Positions 21,454-32,376 of a stretch of DNA of 64,000 nt are shown piece by piece (position 1 is the first letter of the stretch; each line of letters starts with the position of its first letter). The DNA comes from Aphrocallistes beatrix (Eukaryota; Porifera; Hexactinellida; Sceptrulophora; Aphrocallistidae). Both the position numbers and the translations under genes were made by a program. The stretch spans positions 2,809,148 to 2,873,147 of the forward strand of contig OY725499.1 in the NCBI GenBank assembly GCA_963281255.1. The letters run 5' to 3'. The notes beneath the pieces were generated by a model that ran no database searches, was not told the origin of the DNA, and saw nothing but the letters and a program-made list of their open reading frames with translations.

Positions 21454-21610
21454 TGTAATTTAAGAGTCATGGGGCTTTAGATTTTAATTAAAGTTGCAAC
21501 CGCCTCTTAATTAATGTATGAGTTAGTAACCTTACTGTAATGTTAAGTAATAATAATCAAGGAATTTCAAATTATATAATCATTAGTTTCAATCTGAAAT
21601 TACTGCACAA

Positions 21611-22498
21611 ATGGAAATTACAGACTCGCACCATCACCTCTGGACCGCAGAGACTCACTCATGGCTTATCGCAGCTAAAGACGGAGGGCATCCAGTTGGT
21701 CCATTAAACCCCATCCTTACCTACATGCTCCCAGATCTGTTGGCCGATATCGAGCCTTTTAATGTCAAGAAGACTGTCCACGTGCAGGCACTCAAGGATG
21801 GCTATCCACCAGATGAATCTAAATGGTTGCAAGACATAGCTGACAGCAATCCTGGAGGTTTTCCTCACGGAATTGTTGGGTTTTGTGACCTGTCCTCACC
21901 CGACACACCTAAGATACTCGCGGATCACATGAAATATAAAAATATGAGAGGGATACGTCAGCTTCTTAATTTCCACCCCGCTAATAAAATGTTCTCCTTG
22001 GCTCCTCATGACAACTTCTTGACAGATCCGACCTGGCAGCAAGGTTTCTCTCTGCTGGCTACACACAACCTATCCTTCGACGTTCATGCGATTCCGCATC
22101 AGTATGCGCGGGTGTACGAAGTGATCAAATCACACCCGGAAATCCCCGTCGTTGTGAACCATTGCGGCGTTATGCTTGAGAGAGACGAGGCTACCATGAA
22201 ACTGTGGCGTGAGGGACTTGCAAAGCTATCTTCTTGTCCAAATTGTTTCATGAAATTGTCCGGTTTGCAGATGGTAAACAAGGACTGGGATAATGTGTTT
22301 GTGAAGAAAACTGTGCAAGAAATCGTGGCGCTATTCGGATCCGATCGATGTATGTTTGGATCCAACTTTCCAATGGATAAAATTAACGCCAGTTATAAGC
22401 AGGTCTTGGAAGCGATGGAGTTTGCTACAGCTGAGTATACAGCGGCAGAGAGACAGAATATATTTTCTAATAATGCGAACAAATTCTACCGGCTATAA
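21611..22498 (+). CDS. Amidohydrolase-2 family hydrolase, copy B
   Basis: 295 residues, single exon, near-identical to the copy at 16630. The HxH motif (His7, His9), NHCG histidine and GSNFPMD aspartate are all intact. It keeps GGHPVG near residues 25-30 where copy A is three residues shorter. Other differences are LNFHPANKMFSLAPH versus LTFHPDNKLFSFAAH, SHPE versus SRPE, MLERD versus MFERD and QMVNK versus QIANK. The 5' region resembles the ancestral state (no 381-base insert), but a Helitron has landed 158 bases upstream of the ATG. Function as for copy A: a TIM-barrel metal-dependent hydrolase, likely a lactonase, substrate unknown. Confidence 0.88.
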   Translation: MEITDSHHHLWTAETHSWLIAAKDGGHPVGPLNPILTYMLPDLLADIEPFNVKKTVHVQALKDGYPPDESKWLQDIADSNPGGFPHGIVGFCDLSSPDTPKILADHMKYKNMRGIRQLLNFHPANKMFSLAPHDNFLTDPTWQQGFSLLATHNLSFDVHAIPHQYARVYEVIKSHPEIPVVVNHCGVMLERDEATMKLWREGLAKLSSCPNCFMKLSGLQMVNKDWDNVFVKKTVQEIVALFGSDRCMFGSNFPMDKINASYKQVLEAMEFATAEYTAAERQNIFSNNANKFYRL

Positions 22499-23918
22499 TC
22501 GACCATTACTTAGGAATTATTTTTATTTTTATTTTTATTTTAGTTCTTTATTTACTTCAGTTCATGACGAAATGTTAGTTAGATTTTGACGATTTCGATT
22601 ATATTGCTTTGATTAATCAAGAGAATGGCACTCTTACAGTCCTCATTAGGGAAGCGCCAATTGATCCGCTTTTGCTGATATTTTCAGTCTTGAGCAGAGG
22701 ATCGAGGCCATTTGAGGTGGAGAGATCTACCAGGCCAGGAGCTCCAGACAATAATCCGTGCTTGGATAAAAAAAGTCAAAAAATTGCAAATCTTTAGTTT
22801 AGATTAATTATCAGGCATCTCCTAAATAACTTAAACATTATATTGACAATCAAAAATTTCCAATTCAATTTTGAACACACATTGATTACTGGCTGTTGAT
22901 ACCTCTATTTTAAAAAGTCGGACATCAAAAATTTTACTTGGAAGAGAAGGTAAAGCTTGTCTTAAAAGTAATTCCTATACTATGCACGAGTAATGTATTT
23001 TTAAGAAATATTAGCATCAACTACCTTATAACTGAAATTTACCCATCAAGGGTTACAGTCAGCATTATTCCTTTAAGAATTTCTATTTAATTTACGGTTA
23101 TTTTTATTTACACAATGAATCTCATTCAGCAAAATATTCTTAGCATATTTAGAAATTTATATATTTGTTTTAACTAATGGTTATTCAAATGAAGTATTCC
23201 CCACCTTTCACTTGAATTTCCCTTTCTTATTCTCAACTCTCAACCAACCTAGACACTCCTCATGAGATAAGAATTAATTGATCTGCTGCACGATGCTGTT
23301 ACGTTAATAGGGAAAAGTCTGATATGTTCAATACACTAATTAACCTATGCTTACACCTCAGGTATTAATTGCTGAATTGATAATCTTAGCAATCCAGTTT
23401 CATGGTTCACGCCCCTTTATATTGTCCTCTTTTATTACTGAAGTGAAATACGTATGGCTAAAACATTTGGATTCTCTCTTTCTGTGATTTGAAAGTATAC
23501 TATGTTGCTTTGTACTTTCAGTTCCATTCACTACTTTCATTTCCATTCACAGTTGAACCAATTAAAAAAAATGATCCAAGAATTGTTGACCTCTTCTTAA
23601 ACTTTTAAAAAATTAAACTGCGTATTTTATTTTTGGACCTTTTTTTGTACAAATTAGTATCGGTACTTTACGCTTGAAGAAAGTAAGCTTGGGTCTGAAC
23701 TCAGGTTTGCTTGACTCATGCTAACTTAATATGCTTTAAATATTTGATGTGTCCCCTAAACAATCTTCGTTACCGATTTGTATATAAACGGATGGTTCAT
23801 TCAATTGTATACAAGACCGAAATCTGAATTAAAACAACACAAACGGAACCAAACAAAATAAACAAGCCAAGAAAACGATTAAGATATTTATAATTGATTT
23901 TTAAAATTTTGGAACAAA
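22499..23918. other. Intergenic, no gene seen
   Basis: Starts with a (TTTTTA)n tract (22509-22545). A slightly GC-richer patch at about 22620-22760 has an open frame but no recognisable product. Upstream of the bZIP gene there is a TATA-like TGTATATAAACGG at about 23778-23790, roughly 135 bases before its ATG. Confidence 0.5.
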
Positions 23919-24317
23919 ATGACTAATTTCAATGACAATGATCAATTTTATGGAAACTTTGTAAACACATGTACGGGACTAGATTCTCATTTTCTCTACC
24001 CTGCAATCCAGCCGGATCCACAGCCTCCACATTCCTCCCACTCCTCCTACCCCTCCTACCCCCCTCTCAACCTACCCTTCCCATCAGATGATCTGGTCTG
24101 CTACAAACCGTCAGAGTTGAGCTCGTTCGCTCAGAATGAGGAGCACTACAGTGCTATTCTGAAGGAGAGGAGGAGAGTGCAGGTTAAGTTCAATGTGCAA
24201 AAGTTACGAATGCGAAGACAGAAAGAGGAATTGCAGAACGAAGTGGCCAAGTTGAAAGAGCAAATTGAAAATTACAAGGAAATGCAAGGGATTCACTTTA
24301 ATCACCGTGAATCGTAA
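23919..24317 (+). CDS. Small atypical bZIP protein 1
   Basis: 132 residues, single exon. The N-terminal half (residues 1-70) is low complexity, rich in Pro, Ser and Tyr (SHSSYPSYPPLNLPFP), like an activation or docking region. Residues about 80-125 are a bZIP: basic stretch KERRRVQVKFNVQKLRMRRQ, then a heptad zipper EELQNEVAKLKEQIENYKEM. Aligned with C/EBP-PAR basic regions (NNxAVxxSR), the invariant Asn is replaced by Lys and the AV pair by NV. The protein should dimerise; DNA specificity is uncertain. It is a clear paralog of the next gene (25616-25876), which lies in the same orientation and is also intronless. A TATA-like element is at about 23780. Confidence 0.75.
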   Translation: MTNFNDNDQFYGNFVNTCTGLDSHFLYPAIQPDPQPPHSSHSSYPSYPPLNLPFPSDDLVCYKPSELSSFAQNEEHYSAILKERRRVQVKFNVQKLRMRRQKEELQNEVAKLKEQIENYKEMQGIHFNHRES

Positions 24318-25615
24318 TTCATTGTATAATTATCACATATATACATTAACAACTTCAAGCATATTGTTTGTATATTTAATGCTGCAAATACAAATAAACC
24401 CCGCATTTTCTAACTCTTCCATTTAAATACAGATTATTAATATCTCTAAACAGTGATCTCTTACGAATAAATAGATTTATAGAGAATAGCATTCGTTCAG
24501 TTACAGACACATTATAAACATTTCTACACATTCGATTTATTGACCTATAACATATTAAACTCAATTACTCTTCCTCAAGTTTAAAGTTTCAATCTGTCCC
24601 ACTTGTGCCATTAACACCATCAAGTATGTATAGTGGCCATTACTAGTAACTTTATCACAGGATGGTACAAGTTATAATGTTTACCATAGTGATAAACAAA
24701 TTTTGAGGCTAAATAAATTATGGGTACATGTTACTATTCCGCTCCTTGATATATCTTTGTACTCGTGGGTAAAGAATAGAGGATGGAGCTTGTAATGAAT
24801 TTTTTTAATCAGATACATTATTGTTCGAATCAATTTTGTTTTTGCTATGAGATCCGTTAATTTCTTTTGGTGATTATGATAGGGCCAGATAGCAGCAATC
24901 TCACATCGATTTCCTAGACTTTTAATTGCACAATCCGATCCTTCCATTATTTAATTGATATGCGAGAATGTTTCTTGAGAGTTCAATTGTTCAAAAGGCA
25001 ATTGAAACATTCTAAAAGCAATTTATCCAATTCTAAAATATTCTATAATTAGTAGCACATTCAGAATTGTCTGTTAAATGATTAATTCCATCATTCATCG
25101 TTTTATCGTACCTTAACGTATGTCGCGTTGACGATAGTTTAATTTATTGCGCACGGATAAGTAAGATGTTTTATCTACAACTACTATATTGAATGAGGTA
25201 AATAGATTAGAAATGAAAAATATTTATTACAAAAAATTTCACTTCAACGTTATTGAACCAAGAGGTCATTTTATTATTACATAATCAACTACTTGGTCCG
25301 GTTGATGACGGTTTTGATATTTTTATAGAGAATCCGAGTTCTTAATTGTACTAGAATATCTCAAAATTTGAATCTAAGCAATAAATGAGATAATGGAGAT
25401 ATTATTGGAAAATTAATTACAGAATAAGACACCATGAATGCTGTGCATCTAGATTACTTCTAGCATTACTAAATACAAAAATAGATATGTACCTTTCTAT
25501 AAGAGCACTTGATCACATCAGATAACATAATATAGTATTACTCATCATTCTTTTTGTCTATAAATGCAACAAAAATGTTTATAAATACAACATTTTTTTA
25601 AAATTACTATTAAAA
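24318..25615. other. Intergenic between the two bZIP genes
   Basis: AT-rich, no supported coding. A TATA-like CTATAAATG at about 25558-25566 lies some 55 bases upstream of the second bZIP ATG. Confidence 0.5.
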
Positions 25616-25876
25616 ATGCAGAGAACAGACTTGGTAATGTACACAACTACCCAGATTCGCGATATCTTGGGAGACCTTTCTAAGGAAGCAATTGAGGGAT
25701 ATATTAAAGAAAGGAGAAAGGAGAAGGTTCGATTGGCAGTGAAAAGATCTCGACAGAGGAAAATGGCTATTAAGGAGTTGGAAAAACAGAGAGATATGCT
25801 ACTTCAAATAAAGCGTAATTTGGAAGCGGAGATATTCAGATTCACGCCACCCCATCTCCTGGATGTATCCGAATGA
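25616..25876 (+). CDS. Small atypical bZIP protein 2
   Basis: 86 residues, single exon, nearly all bZIP. The basic region KERRKEKVRLAVKRSRQRK resembles C/EBP and PAR factors (core xxLAVKRSRxR), but the DNA-reading Asn two residues before the Ala is Arg. A zipper of four heptads follows (ELEKQRDMLLQIKRNLEAEI). It aligns without gaps to bZIP 1 over KERR...R.R(K/R). It lacks any activation region, so it could act as a dimerisation partner or dominant regulator of bZIP 1 or of other C/EBP-like factors. The start ATG lies in AAAATGCAG; no other in-frame ATG precedes it. Confidence 0.75.
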   Translation: MQRTDLVMYTTTQIRDILGDLSKEAIEGYIKERRKEKVRLAVKRSRQRKMAIKELEKQRDMLLQIKRNLEAEIFRFTPPHLLDVSE

Positions 25877-26979
25877 ATCGAAATGATGCAAGAACTAATA
25901 TACTGGTTATAATGTACTTGATTTTGTCAACACTTAATTACTGTTACGTACATACTTAATATAATACAGCTCACTTTTGTAAAATGTATTTCAATACTAA
26001 AAAATTGAATTAAAATGATTGTATTACATGTTAATTCACCTCATATTAATACAAGGTATATCGGTATTGATGGGTCTCGGCTAATATAGTAGAGTATAAC
26101 TGTATTTTCCTGAATATTCGCCCGGATGTTTATTTTTTCATCTAATGAAATCTCTGGCGATTATTTAGATCCCCGCCATTAGTGATAACTCGGATCTACG
26201 TATTATAATATATTGTAGTACCTTATTTACTGAATTACTATATAGGATATACCTACCTACTAGATATCATGATTACCTTGTTCCTTGAATAAATTCAGAG
26301 AATACAGTAACTATGTAGAATCTGATTTTTGCACTGAAATGTTTATAATAGAGATATTTAATGTGGAGCTGCATGTTCCACATCTTTGTTATATTATCGT
26401 GGCATGGCGACTCTATTGAATGGAATTAGCATAGATACATATAACTAAATTGGAAGTGCGCTGGTATTCATAATTTAACATTAGTAATGTTGCTTTATAA
26501 ACTCGATCTGTTTGGCGTCATCATGTTTATTTTTAATTAAATTACATACTTCCTCAAATAAAGTTAAACAATTATAAACTATTCGAAAATCGAGTAAAAA
26601 GGCTCATAACTTGACTAAAAGTGGAATCGAACAATTTACTATTTGTTACTACATGCGACAACTGTTAATTCGAACAAATTTGTTTTTCCCTTTAAACTCT
26701 CGCACGAGTCCCATACAAAATCTGTCCAATAATTCGAACTTTTACAAATTGTAACAAATTTTGTTATTCATTAAAAATTTATAAAGAAATCCATTTAAAT
26801 CCAATTCGAGATAATTCGAACATATAACTTTCATTCTAAGCATTATTATTCACTAAATCAAACTAACGTTCTACATATTTTTTATTGCAACTTTCAATAA
26901 TTCGAATATTCGTTAATTTGAACAATTTTTTTTCCGTGACAGTTCAAATTAACAGTTGTTGTGTGCTAATTCAATTATT
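25877..26979. other. Intergenic with one pogo-like MITE
   Basis: Contains at 26658-26959 an element with inverted ends ACAACTGTTAATTCGAAC / GTTCAAATTAACAGTTGT and several internal AATTCGAA words, the same iterated-word design as the pogo-like MITEs in this window. The rest is AT-rich with no supported gene. Confidence 0.5.
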
Positions 26980-28477
26980 AATTGAAACAATCACTCATGG
27001 CACAACCGTCATTCCCATTTCTTCAGAATTTTTAGACTTTTTTAAAGCATAAAAGTAAACAAAAGACCAAAATTTGTATCAGTATATTTGATTATATCAT
27101 CCTAATTTAGTAAGCTTATCCCGCCAGCTACATGTAGGGATTAACTCTAGAGGCGGAGTATTGTTATCTCGATTAACTGCTTCACAATGCTTTATAGTAT
27201 TTCACCGCTGCTCGATAATTATTTACACCTGTGAAGATTATTCGATATTTGTATGTAAAAACCTAATAATTAATACCTGGACAGTTGTAAACGGATTATT
27301 CAAATTTTCCTCTCAATTCTATTTTTACAATAATTCTTTAAAAAATAAAACTACAACACACCAGTTGAGAACACTTGTGACTTTGAAGACCTGGCAATTT
27401 CCAGCGATTTGTCTACTGTAATCAGGGAGGAGCTGTTGTAATCTTAGTGTTATATAATCTCCCTTATTTGCTAGATAACATCTTGAAGGGAAAATCTAGG
27501 AATTTCAACTTTCAGAATGATATCATTGTCCAAGCATTATTTTACGAAATTTTTAGAAAACTGCACGTAATTCTATTCGTACAGGATTTCCCTTTGATAT
27601 TGTTTATTGATAGAATCATTTAGCACAAGAAGTACATTGATTACATCTTTAGTATTCACTGTGTGGTAAATACAGGTTAACATTTACAAAATAACTAAAT
27701 TATCCATTTATAAATTCCCCCAAATTCATTAATAATTATTACCCAGGTTGCACACGCTGTGAGTTTCTTAGTAATACACGATATCTTGTTACTTATACTC
27801 AGCATTCCATTTTATATTATCCTGTGGCTTAGAGAACTTGTGTCCCGCTTAAGTCAGCGAAGTCAATTCTCCCTGCCTCATGGAAGATAAAATTCTCAAA
27901 ACTTTTTCAAGTTTTTTAAAAATTCCTTTTAATTAGTTCTTTTTCTGGTTTCTCTAAATATTTTCAGCTTAAATTGTAATGATACTTCCTATTGAATAAT
28001 AGGAATTATGGTCACCGTCCTGTTAGATCACACAACTCTCAAGAATTATAGGATTTCAACTGAGACTAAAAAAACGGAGCTGGAAAGTTTGTACGATTGA
28101 TGTGTTCTGTACATGTATAATTAGAAAACATTTGTACGGATACTCTACTGTTGTATGATGGAAACTTCTGGAATACCCGGCACGGGCTGGTGTATTATGG
28201 TAGTGTGATTATTTTGTAAATATTATATTTCAAAAGCAGAGATTTCAAGATTTTTTTATGGTCTCTGGTTAAACCTTCCATGCTTACTTTAACGTAAAAT
28301 ATTTCTTAAAGCAGAATTCTTTATCTTTCAAATCTGAATAACTGCTTTCGGAAATAAAAGAATTCCCATCAGATTATGGGATGAGATGGAGCTGTGTTTC
28401 CATTTTGTTTGCAAAATCTGGGTTCGCGATTATTACTGAGAATCACGGTTCCAACTTTTAAGTTAAACCCCGAATTA
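26980..28477 (+). repeat. Non-coding direct duplication, copy 1
   Basis: About 1.5 kb, matching 28997-30610 along nearly its full length (for example AACAATCACTCATG at the start, GAGGAGCTGTTGTAATCTTA, CACGGGCTGGTGTATTATGG, and AAACCCCGAATTA at the end). No open frame is conserved between the copies. Confidence 0.85.
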
Positions 28478-28996
28478 GGCTAGGAATGCTACAAACTCAT
28501 TTCGGGTGGGATCATTTTGGGCGGGGAAGCCATAAAAACGGGAGTATTTACTATAAATAGAATGAACCCCTAGCCATTGGAAGGTATTATTAAATAACTT
28601 GTCACAAACTGCAGATGAAGCATTAGAACAATGGTTTTCCTTTGCGATCTCAGCCCACATTTAGGAGGGCATTACAATTGACAACTGAATTTGGATCTAG
28701 AGGAGAATGATGTTCATTTTGTGAAATAAAGGATGGGGGCTGTTGGAGGCATTTTGGGAACAAAATATCCGGAACGAAAGTGTCCCGATTAAGCGGAGTC
28801 ACCTGCATTATCTATGGCCCGAGTGCGATTTGTGTTGAATATATATCTATTTTGAATAAATTATAATTAGATATATTTGTTAAAAATATTATACTTATTT
28901 CATGGATATCTGTAGTTAACTTCTTTCTCTTTTTATTAAAATTTATTTATTTGTAACTAGTATGCTTCATCTCTAATTTGTTTTCCATCCATTATG
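28478..28996. other. Spacer between the two 1.5 kb copies
   Basis: About 520 bases of AT-rich sequence; a 61-codon minus frame is not supported by composition or similarity. Nothing recognised. Confidence 0.5.
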
Positions 28997-30610
28997 AATT
29001 AAAACAATCACTCATGTGACAGCCGTCATTCCCATTTCTTTAGAGCTTATTAAACACAGATAAATACAGGCCTGTGTTACTCTTTGTTGCTGTTTTAAAG
29101 TATAAAAGTAAACAAACGCCCTAAAATCTTTGATCAGTTTATTTGAATATTATGCTAATTTTTGTAGGGATTAAATCTAGAGACGTAGTATTGTTATCAT
29201 TATTAACTGCTTCAACAATCCTTTATAATATTAATATCATCGCTGATCGATACTTATTTCTCTTTAAAGATTATTCTATATTTGTATGATGTAAAAACTA
29301 AACGGATTATACTTTTTCGAATTTCCTCTACGAACCCAGCAGTATCCTGCACTCTGGACCCTTAAGCTTCTTGGCATTATTCCCTCCCTTCATTTTCTAT
29401 AAAGAAGAAAAGTCATATTTCTAGGAATAGATTATTATTTTTAAATTATATTTTTGATTAAAATAAAACTACAACGCACCAGTTGAGAACACTTGTGACT
29501 TTAATGGTTTGAAGACCTGGCAATTTCCAGCGATTTGTCTACTGTAATCAGGGAGGAGCTGTTGTAATCTTAGTGTTATATAATCTTCCTTGTTTGGTAG
29601 ATAATATTTTGAAGGGAAAGTCCAGGAATTTCAACTTTCAGAATGATATCATTGTCCGAAGCATAATTTATATTTTTAGAAAACTGCTCATAATTCTATT
29701 CGTACAGAATTTCCCTTTGATATTGTTTATTGATAGAATCATTTAGCACAAGAAGTACATTGTTTACATCTTTAGCATTCACTGTGTGGTAAATACAGGT
29801 TAACATTTACAAAATAGCTAAATTATCCATTTCTAAATTCCCCCCAAATTCCTTAATAATACCCGGTTGCACACGCTGTGAGTTTCTTAGTAATACACGA
29901 TATCTTGTTATTGAGGATCTTGTTACTTTATACTCAGCATTCCATTTTATATTATCCTGTGGCTTAGAGAACTTGTGTCCCGCTTAAGTCAGCAAAGTCA
30001 ATTCTCCTTGCGTCATGGAAGATAAAATTCTCAAAACTTGCTCAATTTTTTAACAATTCCTTTTAATTAGTTCTTTTTCTGATTTCTCAATATTTTCAGC
30101 TTAGATTGTAATGTTACTTCCTATTAAATAATAGGAATTATGGTCACCGTCCTGTTAGATCACACAACTCTCAAGAATTATAGGATTTCAACTGAGACTA
30201 AAAAAACGGAGCTGGAAAGTTTGTACGATTGATGTGTTCTGTACATGTATAATTAGAAAACATTTGTACGGATACTCTACTGTTGTATGATGGAAACTTC
30301 TGGAATACCCGGCACGGGCTGGTGTATTATGGTAGTGTGATTATTTTGTAAATATTATATTTCAAAAGCAGAGATTTCAAGATTCTTTTATGGTCTCTGG
30401 TTAAACCTTCCATGCTTATCTTTAACGTAAATATTTCATAAAGCAGAATTCTTTATCTTTCAAATCTGAATAACTGCTTTCGGAAATAAAAGTATTCTCG
30501 TCAGATTATGGGATGAGATGGAGCTGTGTTTCCATTTTTGTTTGCGGAACCTGGGTTCGCGATTATTACTGAGAATCGCGGTTCCAACTTTTAAGTTAAA
30601 CCCCGAATTA
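28997..30610 (+). repeat. Non-coding direct duplication, copy 2
   Basis: Second copy of the 26980-28477 segment, same orientation, about 2.0-2.1 kb downstream. It carries an extra roughly 120-base segment at about 29330-29460 and otherwise small indels and substitutions. Confidence 0.85.
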
Positions 30611-30848
30611 AAGACTCATATTCATTACCGAGAGTGGTATAGTAATAAATATCTTGAAGAATAATTTCACCGGCTTCATGGTATCTAAATTTGGTGATTG
30701 GTCTGTGGATTCCTGGGCTGGAAATATAGGGATGGTGATGAAGTGATGCTATCTTTCTCTCTAATTAGGCTTTTTAATATGACAGCATTTGATTTTCACA
30801 ACATTACAGCAGGCATCGTTACGAAGTACTTGAGATCGATATATGTAT

Positions 30849-30982
30849 TATCCAATACATTTAGTCAGTAATTAATGCAAATATTGTGCGAGTGAAATTT
30901 CGCTCGCTCGAAATGGTTCCTCTCCTTTTGTGAACTTATTTGAATATTTTCATTAATTACTGATTAAATGAATTGGATAATT
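30849..30982. mobile_element. Short palindromic MITE
   Basis: Inverted ends ATTATCCAATACATTTAGTC and GATTAAATGAATTGGATAAT, with TCAGTAATTAATG/CATTAATTACTGA continuing the stem, and a 50-base loop. Lies immediately 3' of the minus-strand NHL gene (12 bases from its stop). Confidence 0.6.
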
Positions 30983-30994
30983 AATATTTCGATT

Positions 30995-31894
30995 TCAATA
31001 AAATATTTGTAATACATGGTTTGCATTCAGGGATACAGCGATAAGAGTGGAGTCCTTGGTTAGTACGAAACCATAAGGGAATCTAAACATCCCTAGCTCT
31101 TCACCTTTCTCCCCGATGACCTCATGCAGCACCCCTGCATCTGAGAATAATTTGATCTGATGAGTCCCCCAGTCACCTATTATTATATTTTCCATCAGAT
31201 CAATCCAAAAGAAATTCGCTCCGTAGACCAGCTCTCCACTGCCTTGTGGTATGAGTGAAGATAGCTTTTCTCCCTCGTAGTTAAACACATGCACGCATTG
31301 GATCGACTCGCAGCTAAGTACGAATATTTTACGTGTGTTTAGTTTGACATCGACTGGCGAAGAGAGTGAAATGTGGGAAATATTTTTTCTAAATTTAAGA
31401 TTACGATCCATTACTTGAATTCTATGGTTCCATTCATCGGCTATATAGACATCACCATTTACATTCGAAACAGCTAGTTGATTAGGGCCTTTGAACTGTC
31501 CTTCTTCCGATCCATTACTACCCACTTTTGAAACCTGGCAATGTCCCTCACACTCTGTAAAGTAGAACACAGCATCCCCATCCATGTCTGATACATAAAG
31601 GCTATCCTCGCATATCGCGATCCCCCATGGACAAACCATTTCTCTATGCGAGAAAGTGGTCACAAAGTCTCCGTTACAGCTGAATACTGAAACTCGAGAG
31701 ACACCCAAACCTTCTGCTATGTAAATGAGTGAGTTTTTCTCATTTAACGCCACGCCGTGGGGTTTGTAGAGTTTACCAGGAGAACTGTCTCTCACGCCTA
31801 AAGATACAATAGGTTCCATTATTCGGGGAAAGGATTTTTTATTCATCAGTCCAGTTGATAGAGATTTATAATCATTTTCCATTCCATTCTCCAT
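30995..31894 (-). CDS. NHL-repeat beta-propeller protein
   Basis: 299 residues, single exon. After a roughly 30-residue N-terminus it is all NHL-type blades. Clear repeats are KPHGVALNEKNSLIYIAE, CPWGIAICEDSLYVSDMDGD, GPNQLAVSNVNGDVYIADEW followed by NHRIQVMD, and FRFPYGFVLTKDS. Six blades make a closed propeller. There is no RING, B-box, signal peptide or membrane segment. Family members bind RNA or protein; the role here is unknown. It is divergent from cyclin L with 482 bases between start codons, so the two may share a promoter region. Related in fold to the gene at 321-1751 but without its coiled coil. Confidence 0.82.
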   Translation of the reverse strand: MENGMENDYKSLSTGLMNKKSFPRIMEPIVSLGVRDSSPGKLYKPHGVALNEKNSLIYIAEGLGVSRVSVFSCNGDFVTTFSHREMVCPWGIAICEDSLYVSDMDGDAVFYFTECEGHCQVSKVGSNGSEEGQFKGPNQLAVSNVNGDVYIADEWNHRIQVMDRNLKFRKNISHISLSSPVDVKLNTRKIFVLSCESIQCVHVFNYEGEKLSSLIPQGSGELVYGANFFWIDLMENIIIGDWGTHQIKLFSDAGVLHEVIGEKGEELGMFRFPYGFVLTKDSTLIAVSLNANHVLQIFY

Positions 31895-32376
31895 TTAGGT
31901 TTATGAAATACTATATCGACCACTTTGAGGCGTCCTTAACTCATGACTTAATCCCTAGTGGTTAGAAGCAGCATTTAGAGAATACATAATACAGTCAGGT
32001 AATGAACACGCACCTTAATATGAACATTCGTTTAATTCATAATAAACGAATGTTCATATTAAGCGGGTCTTCTGGTCCTAATTTCAGATATTAAATATGT
32101 TCATCCGCATGCAGAAACAAATAATGGCTAAATTAAACTCTTTCTGCGTGTGTGGTATTCTGCAAAGTGTTCATGACTGATCTCTTTTCGCACCTAAGAA
32201 TAGCTGTAAGTTCATAAATTAAACATACTGGTTCTCTTTCTGCAATCACCCATCTCATATCTTAAAAAGTTTTAGTTTATTATTGTTACTAAATTCTGGA
32301 CAGGACTACATTTAAATTTTTACAGTGTACACTAGCTATACGTATTTCTGTTGTACGGCACATACGTTGTACTCTC
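31895..32376. promoter_or_regulatory. Shared intergenic region between divergent NHL and cyclin L genes
   Basis: 482 bases between two start codons on opposite strands, so it must contain both promoters unless there are distant 5' exons. No TATA box in a canonical position is clear. Contains the hairpin at 32014-32063. Confidence 0.5.
32014..32063. repeat. Perfect 21 bp inverted repeat, 8-base loop
   Basis: CTTAATATGAACATTCGTTT and its exact complement flank the loop ATTCATAA. The surrounding words CAGTCAGGTAATGAACACG and AAGCGGGTC resemble pogo-like MITE ends, so this is probably a MITE remnant. Confidence 0.7.

Larger units (their letters stand above)
15700..22540. repeat. Tandem segmental duplication of an amidohydrolase unit (three flanks, two genes)
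   Basis: The same roughly 300-base upstream flank (landmarks AATGTAAATTAGAAATGAC, AACTAGTAAACAGTGCTATC, TCTAGATTGAAGTATCTTAT) occurs at about 15735-16050, 18556-18845 and 20225-20558. A spacer block (CCATAGAACTCTACCATCTG...) occurs at about 18222-18555 and 19770-20090. The order is flank-gene-spacer, flank-(no gene)-spacer, flank-gene, so the middle unit has lost its gene. Later insertions differ between units: a 381-base insert and a foldback MITE in the first, a Helitron in the last. Confidence 0.85.

Noticed and set aside
22609-22797. 62-residue frame after amidohydrolase copy B
   Set aside because: No recognisable product, and the equivalent position after copy A does not preserve it.
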